Translations under genes and position numbers: made by a program | DNA from: Thermoplasmata archaeon | GTDB lineage: Bacteria; Actinomycetota; Acidimicrobiia; Acidimicrobiales; Acidimicrobiaceae | NCBI GenBank assembly: GCA_021836665.1 | Contig: JAKBHQ010000480.1 | Location: 1 to 13,454, forward strand | Reading direction: 5' to 3' | DNA length: 13,454 nucleotides | Notes under the pieces: generated by a model | The model's database searches: none | What the model was told of the DNA's origin: nothing | What the model saw: the letters and a program-made list of their open reading frames with translations, nothing else | Shown here: positions 7,179-12,876 of the stretch, one piece after another | Numbering within the stretch: the first letter of the stretch is position 1 | Layout: every line of letters starts with the position of its first letter

Positions 7179-7286
7179 ATGCCGTATGCTGTTTCGGTGA
7201 GTATTGATGGGTGGATAGAAGTCCGTAATTTTAGAGTTGTCTTCGGGTGGCTTGACTTTGCGGGCATGGAGGCTTCTGACTCTTGA
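7179..7286 (+). CDS. possible 35-aa small ORF before the GNAT gene
   Basis: In the 163-nt gap 7145-7307, an ATG at 7179 opens a 35-codon frame ending in TGA at 7284-7286, in the same frame as the GNAT gene that starts 22 nt later. CTTGAAG (7282-7288) and CTTCAAG (7312-7318) form a 7-bp inverted repeat spanning this stop and the GNAT GTG. It could be a leader peptide or a decayed 5' extension, but chance is quite likely. The peptide matches nothing I know. Confidence 0.15.
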   Translation: MPYAVSVSIDGWIEVRNFRVVFGWLDFAGMEASDS

Positions 7287-7307
7287 AGGTTTTGTCTGGG
7301 TTTAATA

Positions 7308-7778
7308 GTGACTTCAAGTGAGTTCCCCCATTTGGTCGTGAGACGCCAAGTTTCGGAGGACAAACCCGCGGTCAAAGATTTACAGATGCATTTCCTGTCC
7401 GAGGTGTCGAACCTCCGAGGAGGCGAGGAGCTTGTGCGAACCGTTGGCGCTGCATCTGAAGTCGAAGAAAGCACGGTTTTGGTAGTCGGCGAAATCGATG
7501 GGTGTATAGTTGGCTACTGTTCGGTGGTTTTTGGACCTAACGATACTGGAACAGTGGATCAAATCTATGTGGAACCAGGAGCTAGGCGAATAGGTGTTGG
7601 CGAGGCATTGCTTGAGGCGGTTGTCAAGTTGGCTTTTTCCCGGGGTTTAAAGAGTCTCGATGCGCTTGCCCTGCCTGGCGCACGTGAAGTGAAGAATCTG
7701 CTCGAGGGGCTTGGTTTTAAAGCCAGGCTGCTGGTGCTGAAACTATCGCTGGCTGGTTTCGACAGCCGGAGCGGGTAG
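7308..7778 (+). CDS. GNAT family N-acetyltransferase
   Basis: A 156-aa single-domain GNAT enzyme that would transfer an acetyl group from acetyl-CoA to an amine; the substrate cannot be read from sequence. The hallmark is TVDQIYVEPGARRIGVGEALL (82-102). The beta strand is followed by R93-R94-I-G-V-G, the pyrophosphate-binding loop of motif A, and then the alpha3 helix. The C-terminus has NLLEGLGFKAR (130-140), the usual GLGF element of motif B. The N-terminus (RRQVSEDKPAVKDL) is the typical first strand and helix. GTG 7308 is the first usable start after an in-frame TGA at 7284; GTG 7338 is an alternative. There is no clear Shine-Dalgarno. A Nudix hydrolase gene follows after 7 nt, so the two are very likely one transcription unit. 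Confidence 0.85.
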   Translation: MTSSEFPHLVVRRQVSEDKPAVKDLQMHFLSEVSNLRGGEELVRTVGAASEVEESTVLVVGEIDGCIVGYCSVVFGPNDTGTVDQIYVEPGARRIGVGEALLEAVVKLAFSRGLKSLDALALPGAREVKNLLEGLGFKARLLVLKLSLAGFDSRSG

Positions 7779-7785
7779 GGGACCA

Positions 7786-8205
7786 ATGGACCTCAAAATA
7801 GCGGTTGCGGCGATTGTCGTTTGTGATGGAAAAATCCTTTTGGTGCAGCGGGGCAGGGGCATCGGGATAGGCAAGTGGGCACCACCAGGAGGCAAACTGG
7901 AACCAGGGGAGACCCTGCAAGAAGCGGTAGAACGCGAACTCCTTGAAGAGACAGGTGTATTAGCAAGGGCGACTACACCTGCGGGCTGGGTTGAAGTTCA
8001 CAATGAGGAAAGCAGATACTTGATCATTGATTACTATGTGGAACTCGTCAACCCGGATCTTTCGGGGAACTTACCTGTTGCCGGTGATGACGCTAAGGAT
8101 GCCCGATGGTTCGAAATAACAATGGTGGGTGGTTTGGATCTGGCGGACGGTGTAGTTGGTCTGCTTCGTGAAATTAATCTCTTCCCACCAGCCAAGACGG
8201 CCTGA
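7786..8205 (+). CDS. Nudix hydrolase (MutT/ADP-ribose pyrophosphatase-like)
   Basis: A 139-aa Nudix protein, which hydrolyses a nucleoside diphosphate linked to another group (oxidised dNTP, ADP-ribose, NADH or similar). The Nudix box is perfect: Gly36-x5-Glu42-x7-Arg50-Glu51-Leu52-x-Glu54-Glu55-x-Gly57-Val58, with the metal-binding glutamates present. The N-terminal strand AVAAIVVCDGKILLVQRGRG and KWAPPGGKLEPGE match MutT/NudF-like enzymes. A late ARWFE (about 110) resembles the WF/WV motif before the last helix. The substrate cannot be fixed from sequence. AGGGGA (7777-7782) acts as Shine-Dalgarno and overlaps the stop codon of the GNAT gene, which implies coupled translation. Confidence 0.9.
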   Translation: MDLKIAVAAIVVCDGKILLVQRGRGIGIGKWAPPGGKLEPGETLQEAVERELLEETGVLARATTPAGWVEVHNEESRYLIIDYYVELVNPDLSGNLPVAGDDAKDARWFEITMVGGLDLADGVVGLLREINLFPPAKTA

Positions 8206-8292
8206 CCCGCCAGCACGAGTTGAATTAACGCTGAAGAAGTATCACTCCATCGACCTACGTTGATTCCATTGGCATACGCGTGGGTCTATTTC

Positions 8293-8306
8293 CCCTTGTT
8301 CAAGGG
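8293..8306. terminator. possible bidirectional terminator between convergent genes
   Basis: CCCTTG-TT-CAAGGG is a perfect inverted repeat in the 158-nt gap between the convergent Nudix and enoyl-CoA hydratase genes. As RNA it would fold as CCCTT/AAGGG with a four-base loop. There is no clear T-run on either side, so it would be a weak or factor-assisted terminator. I see no gene in 8206-8363. Confidence 0.3.
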
Positions 8307-8363
8307 TCGGCCGTCATGGTATGTCAAGATTCAGCCCCAATGCCGATCGATGTCATTTGTCGG

Positions 8364-9134
8364 TCACTTCCCGACCCATTTGGGGGGACGTTTTTCTATG
8401 AACGCTTGGAGACCTTCGTTTAAGTCGTCGGAATTCATTACGTTCATCAGGGCATCGCTGGATGCTTTGAAGAGTTCTGAGTCGCGGTGTCTCTGAGCGA
8501 ACTGCATTACTCCAAGCGATTCCCAAACGGAAAGCGGTGCATTTTCGCAGATTTGCCTAGCAAGGCCGAGAGCGGTTTCTAGGGCAGTTCCATCTTGGCA
8601 AAGTCGATTTATCATCCCGTGTTGGGTTGCCATGGCTGCGGTGATCGGATTTCCAGTCAGAACCATTTCGGTAGCGATACTCGCTGGAAGTCGGTCAAAG
8701 AGTCGAAAGAGTCCGCCTGCCCCCGCTACCAACGATCGTTTTACTTCTGGTAATCCGAAGGTGGCTTGGTTGCTGGCCACGATCAGGTCGCAGGCAAGGA
8801 CTATTTCGCAGCCTCCTGCTAGTGCGGGACCCTCCACCGCGGCGATAAGGGGCTTTCTCCGTTGCCTTCTGGCAATTCCGGCAAATCCTCCCTTTGTAGT
8901 GGACAGCTTGTCGCCATTTCCTGCGGCAATTTCCTTTAAATCGGCCCCGGCAGAGAAGACTGGCGGGGAACCAGTGAGTATTCCGATCCATAGATTTTGA
9001 TCCAGTTCCAGTCGATCAAGCTGACCTTCAATCTCCTGTGCTACCTTTGGGTTAATAGCGTTTCTAGCTTCGGGTCTATCGATGGTGATGATCAGCACAT
9101 GATCAATAGTTTCCGCCCTAAGAACTTCTTCCAC
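8364..9134 (-). CDS. enoyl-CoA hydratase/isomerase family protein (crotonase)
   Basis: A 256-aa crotonase-fold enzyme, the normal size for a stand-alone enoyl-CoA hydratase, which adds water to 2-trans-enoyl-CoA in beta-oxidation or related CoA-ester pathways. DRPEARNAIN (19-28) starts the fold. SAGADLKE (61-68) and GPALAGGCEI (102-111) form the CoA-binding and oxyanion-hole segments. Glu110 in GGCE and Glu130 in FGLPE are 20 residues apart, like Glu144/Glu164 of rat mitochondrial hydratase, so both catalytic acids are present and hydratase activity is plausible. The C-terminus (FIEKRPPKWVGK) is typical. The start is GTG at 9134-9132, preceded by a strong Shine-Dalgarno AGGGGAG (9144-9138). 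It stands alone, divergent from the secreted-protein gene and convergent with the Nudix gene. Substrate range cannot be told. Confidence 0.9.
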   Translation of the reverse strand: MEEVLRAETIDHVLIITIDRPEARNAINPKVAQEIEGQLDRLELDQNLWIGILTGSPPVFSAGADLKEIAAGNGDKLSTTKGGFAGIARRQRRKPLIAAVEGPALAGGCEIVLACDLIVASNQATFGLPEVKRSLVAGAGGLFRLFDRLPASIATEMVLTGNPITAAMATQHGMINRLCQDGTALETALGLARQICENAPLSVWESLGVMQFAQRHRDSELFKASSDALMNVMNSDDLNEGLQAFIEKRPPKWVGK

Positions 9135-9312
9135 TGACTCCCCTTTATCCTTGCCTTGATATGACCTTAGCCTTGTTTATCATTCCAAGTCGGGCGGCAA
9201 TGGAGCTGAATTTGAAGCGCAGCAGTTATTTAAGACGCTGCGACTGGCGTCACTTGTGAATCACCTAACACTTTCATAATGATTTAGTAATAGCTCACTT
9301 ACATAGCCATAC

Positions 9313-9318
9313 CATACT
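9313..9318 (+). promoter_or_regulatory. candidate -10 box for the secreted-protein gene
   Basis: CATACT ends 6 nt before ATG 9325, which has no Shine-Dalgarno, so a leaderless message is possible. A second candidate in the same divergent gap is TTGTGA (9254-9259) with CATAAT (9275-9280), although their 15-nt spacing is short. The 190-nt gap 9135-9324 must hold promoters for both divergent genes; no minus-strand promoter is convincing by eye. Confidence 0.25.
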
Positions 9319-9324
9319 GATGAT

Positions 9325-9888
9325 ATGAAATTTGCAACTTTTATCACTAAAAAACGCTTAAGCTTTGCCGTAGGTGGAGTTGCCATGGTGGGCGGCTTAG
9401 CCGCTTTGGGATTGTCACCTGCTATGTCGAATGTGTCGTCAACCGATCCGACCAGCATCGTAGCGCCGGTAGCTCTAAATCGTGCAACTACGACGGTAAA
9501 AGGTGCCGGCAAGGGCTGGTTACCCTGGCTAATGCGAGGTCAAGAGGTGACGGTGGCCAGGACAAGTCATTCTGGAAAGACGATTACGTTTTCCTTTGAC
9601 AGGGGGTTGGTGACTGGGCTTTCGCCTACTTCCATTACTATCGCGGGTCCAGCTGGCGTTAGTATTACGGAAAGTATCAGCCAGAGCACTAAGTTTGGGA
9701 AGCTTTCCCTACAACAAATGCAGACCGACTTTGGCGCAGGAATCAAACTTCATGCCCGGTTAATTGAGAAGAATAACGTCTTGACTAGGGTTGTCGCTTT
9801 TCAATCCGGACCAGGAAGTAAGGGTCAAGGTAATTCTGCGCCTAATTCTCAGCCTGGAATTGCTTCGAAAAGTGGTGTAACTGCTTGA
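9325..9888 (+). CDS. secreted beta-rich protein of unknown function
   Basis: The 187-aa product begins with a classical Sec signal peptide: a basic n-region (MKFATFITKKR), a hydrophobic core (about 13-31), and a likely cleavage around SPA-MS (31-35). KKR is not a twin-arginine motif, so Tat export is not indicated. The mature part (about 70-160) alternates short beta strands and turns. It reads like the small repeated beta domains of DUF5666-type exported proteins: TITFSFDRGLVTGLSPTSI, then a thioredoxin-unrelated STKFGKL segment, and a final strand LTRVVAFQSGPG. The tail is Gly/Ser/Asn/Gln-rich and disordered. No catalytic motif or membrane anchor beyond the signal was seen, so the role is unknown. 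ATG 9325 is the only start that includes the signal peptide. Confidence 0.75.
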   Translation: MKFATFITKKRLSFAVGGVAMVGGLAALGLSPAMSNVSSTDPTSIVAPVALNRATTTVKGAGKGWLPWLMRGQEVTVARTSHSGKTITFSFDRGLVTGLSPTSITIAGPAGVSITESISQSTKFGKLSLQQMQTDFGAGIKLHARLIEKNNVLTRVVAFQSGPGSKGQGNSAPNSQPGIASKSGVTA

Positions 9889-10051
9889 AAGTACCTATAC
9901 CGAAGTTTTGCTTAGTCTCCCAGGTGCCAGGGCTTTTACTCGCCTTCCAATGTTTTTGCTCGGCGTAAGCGGTTTTCGGGTACCGTGGAAATCTATGCCC
10001 GAAGTGCTGATGCCAATCGATGACTACAAGCAAACTAGAAGGTGTTTGTAG
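9881..10051 (+). pseudogene. possible remnant of an MFS-transporter N-terminus
   Basis: After the TAA at 9878-9880 this frame is open until TAG 10049-10051. It reads TYTEVLLSLPGARAF, then TRLPMFLLGV. Actinobacterial MFS permeases often begin with a Y-x-x-VL-x-x-PGARAF segment followed within about ten residues by RLPMSMLG, so this looks like that N-terminus with a few residues deleted before RLP, followed by unrelated sequence. No good start codon exists (CTG 9881 or TTG 9908 only) and only about 55 codons remain. The resemblance is from memory and short; chance is possible. Confidence 0.22.
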
Positions 10052-10091
10052 CTCCTATCCATAGCTGGGTGGCAGTTGTGCCATAAAATAC

Positions 10092-10122
10092 GATTCGAGG
10101 GGCCACTCCGGCCCCTCGAATC
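10092..10122. terminator. perfect 13-bp hairpin, probable bidirectional terminator
   Basis: GATTCGAGGGGCC and GGCCCCTCGAATC pair perfectly around the 5-nt loop ACTCC. It lies between two convergent genes, 203 nt past the secreted-protein stop and 119 nt past the stop of the minus-strand gene. In the minus direction the stem is followed by TATTTTAT, the nearest thing to a T-run, so it best serves the 496-aa gene; on the plus side only AATTAATAAT follows. A stable intrinsic terminator is the simplest reading. Confidence 0.6.
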
Positions 10123-10131
10123 AATTAATAA

Positions 10132-10230
10132 TCCCAGCGAGGGATCGGAGCGGTCTCCTTAGATGAATCATATCTAAATGAGGTTACGGACGGGCATTTT
10201 ACCGACTTCGGCGGCCGCTTCTCGATCAAG
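10132..10230 (+). pseudogene. possible TrpB N-terminus fragment
   Basis: Between the TAA at 10129 and the tandem repeat the plus strand is open and reads DGHFTDFGGRF at 10189-10221. Tryptophan synthase beta chains start with a GxFGxFGGRFVPE segment, so eight or so residues fit; the sequence then departs from TrpB. There is no upstream start codon. On the minus strand the same bases read IEKRPPK just after the stop of the 496-aa gene, which resembles crotonase C-termini. Both cannot be meaningful, and either may be chance. Confidence 0.15.
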
Positions 10231-10241
10231 ATGATCGCGTA

Positions 10242-11732
10242 CTACGGAGCCTCAGTAACGGGAGCCTCAGTAACGGGAGCCTCAGTAACGGGAGCCTCAG
10301 TAACGGGAGCCTCAGTAACGGGAGCCTCAGTAACGGGAGAGATATTTGACCTGCCCTTTGCCTGGCCAACTTTAGGCGATCCAGGCCTTGCTGGTCGCGG
10401 CCGAGGAGGTGGAGGCATAGATATACCCAGCATCTCCGTAAGTGCTGGGATCCTGCTACTGGCCTGTTTTACGATGTCGAGTTGTTCTGGCGTGGCACCA
10501 TCGGGCAGCGCTATCGGCTTTACCTGTCTGCGGATTGGCGATTCGGAAAGCGCATCCATAACGGAGAGCCATCTTTCAGGCGGAGTATCCGCGGCCATCG
10601 CTGCGTTGGTTGATTCAACCAATCTCGATGCAAGGTCCGCCGGAAACTTTGCCGTGGGCTCTGGTGGGCGGGAGGCGAGTCTAAGGGCCCGAATCAGCCG
10701 ATTCTCGTCGAGAGAATCTGAAATGGATTTCAACCAGTCGGTGACGGTCTTTTCGGACATCTCCTTCCAAAGGGCCTTCAGCGCTTCCGCCTGTTCCCGA
10801 ACTCGATCGTCTTTCGAAAGTGGTTCGGCTGCGGCAACGACTGATCGAATGTCGCGTAGTGAAACCTTTGAGACATCTTTATTGATTGCGTCTGCACGGT
10901 CGAACCAGTAGGCCAGTTTCATTTGGGGATCAAGCTGTTCTGCAATTTTTAGGACTGGGCCTTCCTGGGCCTCAGGTTTCCCATCGCTTCTCGCCTTATC
11001 ATTGGCGGCTGCTAACGCGCTTCTTACCGCCGAAAGTCCACCTTTTGAAAGCTGCTCCGCAATAATTCGGTGCTCTTCAGGGAGAGAATTGATCAGTGCA
11101 ATTCGATGCCGATTTCCAACTTGTAACTTTGCGGACCTATCGGCAAGTTGTCTTGACGGCCTGTCCGCCTGGGACCTGGCTGTACGCGTAGAGCGCTGAT
11201 CTGGAGCAGTTTGCGAAGCTGAATTACCTGACGGTCGCTCTTGCCGTGGACCGCGATCCTGAGGCGGCCTTCTATCTCCACGTGGCCTTTCAGATCTTTG
11301 GCGCTCGCCTGCCGCAGATGTCGCGTTTCTTTCGGAAGTGCCGCCAGAATCCTTGACCTCGGTTCTTGGCCTTCTATCCCTGCGGTCGTCTCGTTGCCCT
11401 TCACCTCTTGGCGGGCGCCTCGCATCGTCACCACGACGTTCGTTTCCTCTACGTTTTGATACGTTAGAGGTGATTAGCTCTCTGGGTTCTTTTGAAATAA
11501 CGGTGATAATATTTTCCGGCTGGGCCTTCGATTTAGGCGGATAAACCGCTTCAACCTCTATGCCATCCATTGCGAAAACAACTTCAGCCTTTACGATGTC
11601 CCCTATCTTTGCCCCTTGATAGAGCAAAGCTGTACTTAACGTTCCCTTTGGTGCCTTGGCGCCTGCTGCGCGCCAAGTCCAGGTTCCATCCTGTCGATCG
11701 CTAGTCAGCTCGACTTCAATCTTTGACGACAT
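10242..11732 (-). CDS. uncharacterised 496-aa protein: N-terminal domain, Arg-rich linker, helical domain, VTEAP repeat tail
   Basis: I cannot assign a function. Residues 1-85 form a small, probably beta-rich domain (DGTWTWRAAGAKAPKGTL, then IGDIVKAEVVFAMDGIEVEAV) that could be an OB- or S1-like fold, which is inference. Residues 92-192 are a low-complexity Arg/Asp/Pro/Gly linker with many RR, RD and RP pairs, as found in RNA-binding or nucleoid proteins. Residues 200-437 are predicted helical, including LPEEHRIIAEQL, RDIRSVVAAAEPL, LIRALRLASRPPE and PERWLSVMDAL. A Pro-rich hinge (438-460) leads to six VTEAP repeats (467-496). The balance of a basic linker and an acidic repeat tail is notable. 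ATG 11732 is preceded by GAGTAGG, a fair Shine-Dalgarno. The gene is monocistronic here, convergent with the secreted-protein gene and divergent from nfo. Confidence 0.85.
   Translation of the reverse strand: MSSKIEVELTSDRQDGTWTWRAAGAKAPKGTLSTALLYQGAKIGDIVKAEVVFAMDGIEVEAVYPPKSKAQPENIITVISKEPRELITSNVSKRRGNERRGDDARRPPRGEGQRDDRRDRRPRTEVKDSGGTSERNATSAAGERQRSERPRGDRRPPQDRGPRQERPSGNSASQTAPDQRSTRTARSQADRPSRQLADRSAKLQVGNRHRIALINSLPEEHRIIAEQLSKGGLSAVRSALAAANDKARSDGKPEAQEGPVLKIAEQLDPQMKLAYWFDRADAINKDVSKVSLRDIRSVVAAAEPLSKDDRVREQAEALKALWKEMSEKTVTDWLKSISDSLDENRLIRALRLASRPPEPTAKFPADLASRLVESTNAAMAADTPPERWLSVMDALSESPIRRQVKPIALPDGATPEQLDIVKQASSRIPALTEMLGISMPPPPRPRPARPGSPKVGQAKGRSNISPVTEAPVTEAPVTEAPVTEAPVTEAPVTEAP
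10246..10335. repeat. perfect 15-bp tandem repeat, six copies
   Basis: GGAGCCTCAGTAACG is repeated six times head to tail with no mismatch, plus a 4-nt partial copy (GGAG, 10336-10339). On the minus strand it encodes six VTEAP pentapeptides that form the extreme C-terminus of the 496-aa protein, and the stop codon follows directly. Because 15 is a multiple of three, gain or loss of units keeps the frame and only changes tail length. Identical copies imply recent expansion or strong homogenisation. Confidence 0.97.
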
Positions 11733-11821
11733 GACCTACTCTTGTCCGGCCTCTGTTGGCTCTTTTCCCTGAGAATGGCGGAACTCTTACATTTCTATGT
11801 GAAATCAGAGTTACCGCCCAA

Positions 11822-11989
11822 ATGAGACTAGTGCCTAATTGGTTGTTTGCTGTTATTGCCGTAGAACTGGAAGCCCTACTTTTGATCTCTACGCCAATTT
11901 ACTACTTTTGGAAAAAGTCGATCGATAGTGTTGAGGTCGATGTCCAGTTTACCCTTTTAGTGGTCGAGTCTCGCATGATCGACGGTTGA
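11822..11989 (+). CDS. possible 55-aa single-pass membrane protein
   Basis: In the 298-nt gap between the divergent 496-aa gene and nfo, ATG 11822 opens a 55-codon frame (or 77 codons from TTG 11756) with one hydrophobic stretch WLFAVIAVELEALLLISTP followed by FWKKS, consistent with one membrane helix with a positive cytoplasmic side. Two glutamates sit inside the helix. There is no Shine-Dalgarno or clear promoter. It ends 41 nt before nfo. It is not a family I know and may be chance. Confidence 0.22.
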   Translation: MRLVPNWLFAVIAVELEALLLISTPIYYFWKKSIDSVEVDVQFTLLVVESRMIDG

Positions 11990-12019
11990 GGGAGTAGGTT
12001 CATGATGGAGTGCGCTGAT

Positions 12020-12026
12020 GGGGAGG
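12020..12026 (+). promoter_or_regulatory. strong ribosome binding site fixing the TTG start of nfo
   Basis: GGGGAGG ends 4 nt before TTG 12031. It decides the start: the protein then begins MRVGGHVSSAGG, exactly the usual N-terminus of endonuclease IV. Confidence 0.75.
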
Positions 12027-12030
12027 CAAG

Positions 12031-12876
12031 TTGAGAGTTGGCGGTCATGTGTCGTCCGCTGGGGGATTGGCAAAATCTCTTCAGCGTGGATCAGATATTG
12101 GTGCGGATGTTGTCCAGTTTTTTATATCGAGTCCAAGGTCATGGGCATTTAGGGCACCGTCCGCTGCTGAAACCATGGCATTTCGAGCCGAAATGGAAGC
12201 CAGCGGGACCCTGGCAGTAGTACATGCTTCTTATCTCATTAACCTTGCCTCTCCAGACGAGGAGATTCGAGGAAAATCTGTTGACCTGCTCCTCGCCACA
12301 ATGCGCTCGGCTAGGTTGGCTGGAATTCCATACGTAGTGTTGCACACTGGAAGTCATAGGGGTGAGGGGCTGGAAAGGTTAGCTGGCGAGTTGATCGATT
12401 CCATTTCTACCGCCGCTGAGGCTGGTGCAGGTGAAGCGAAACTCCTGTTGGAAAATACAGCTGGAGCCGGTGGTACCATCGGAGCTACTTTACAAGAGTT
12501 GGCCTGGTTGATGCAAGAAGTAGGCAAAAGGGCTGCGATTGGCGTGTGTATGGATTCACAGCACCTTTTTGCAGCAGGATACGACTTTTCTTCTCCAAGT
12601 CTTGCTGGAGATTTGGCCAAGGATATCGTCAGAACGATTGGAAGTCCCGAAGTTGTCCATCTCAACGACTCAAAGGTCCCCCTTGGAAAAGGAACCGATA
12701 GGCATGCGAACCTCGGTGAGGGACTCATCGGATTGACTGGACTACGAAACTTGATGAGCCAAGACGTCTTTAGGAATGCGAATGTTGTTCTTGAAGTGCC
12801 GGGATCCGGGGAAGGGCCGAGACTTGCGGACGTCCAGCTGGCTCGGAATGAGGTCCTACTGGATCACCTGAGATAG
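12031..12876 (+). CDS. nfo: endonuclease IV (AP endonuclease, Nfo family)
   Basis: Endonuclease IV cleaves DNA 5' to abasic sites and removes blocking 3' groups during base-excision repair, using three zinc ions. The 281-aa length is close to the 285 of the E. coli enzyme. All nine metal ligands can be placed: His65 (VHASYLINL), His105 (LHTGSH), Glu141 (LLENTAG), Asp175 and His178 (CMDSQH), His210 (VVHLNDSK), Asp223 and His225 (GTDRHANLGEG), and Glu255 (VVLEV), corresponding to E. coli H69, H109, E145, D179, H182, H216, D229, H231 and E261. The TTG start is set by a strong Shine-Dalgarno. The final 21 nt overlap the 3' end of the convergent thioesterase gene. Confidence 0.96.
   Translation: MRVGGHVSSAGGLAKSLQRGSDIGADVVQFFISSPRSWAFRAPSAAETMAFRAEMEASGTLAVVHASYLINLASPDEEIRGKSVDLLLATMRSARLAGIPYVVLHTGSHRGEGLERLAGELIDSISTAAEAGAGEAKLLLENTAGAGGTIGATLQELAWLMQEVGKRAAIGVCMDSQHLFAAGYDFSSPSLAGDLAKDIVRTIGSPEVVHLNDSKVPLGKGTDRHANLGEGLIGLTGLRNLMSQDVFRNANVVLEVPGSGEGPRLADVQLARNEVLLDHLR

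Larger units (their letters stand above)
9889..10241. other. gene-poor stretch between convergent genes
   Basis: About 350 nt without an intact gene. It contains the possible MFS-like remnant (to 10051), an inverted repeat CTACAAGCA/TGTTTGTAG (10024-10032/10043-10051, one G-T wobble), the perfect hairpin at 10092-10122, a smaller inverted repeat TTAGAT/ATCTAA (10159-10164/10172-10177), and a possible TrpB-like fragment (about 10132-10230). Base composition shifts to high G+C in 10201-10240. Confidence 0.6.

Noticed and set aside
7163..7474. 103-codon minus-strand frame over the GNAT 5' end
   Set aside because: It is largely antisense to the GNAT gene, and its part in the gap has no motif or ribosome binding site.
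8260..8496. 78-codon plus-strand frame after the Nudix gene
   Set aside because: Its second half is antisense to the enoyl-CoA hydratase and the first half has no ribosome binding site or recognisable motif.
9842..10033. 63-codon minus-strand frame
   Set aside because: It overlaps the end of the secreted-protein gene in antisense and resembles no protein; the plus-strand reading of the same area is more protein-like.
10211..10218. GCGGCCGC site suggesting vector or cloning junction
   Set aside because: Only one rare 8-mer is present, with no vector sequence around it; a G+C-rich natural segment is enough explanation.
10246..10335. CRISPR array
   Set aside because: The repeats are directly adjacent with no spacers and are only 15 bp; this is a coding tandem repeat.
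10231..10911. 226-codon plus-strand frame beginning with ASVTG repeats
   Set aside because: It is antisense to the 496-aa gene, which has the better start, ribosome binding site and domain-like composition; the ASVTG repeat is just the other strand of the VTEAP repeat.
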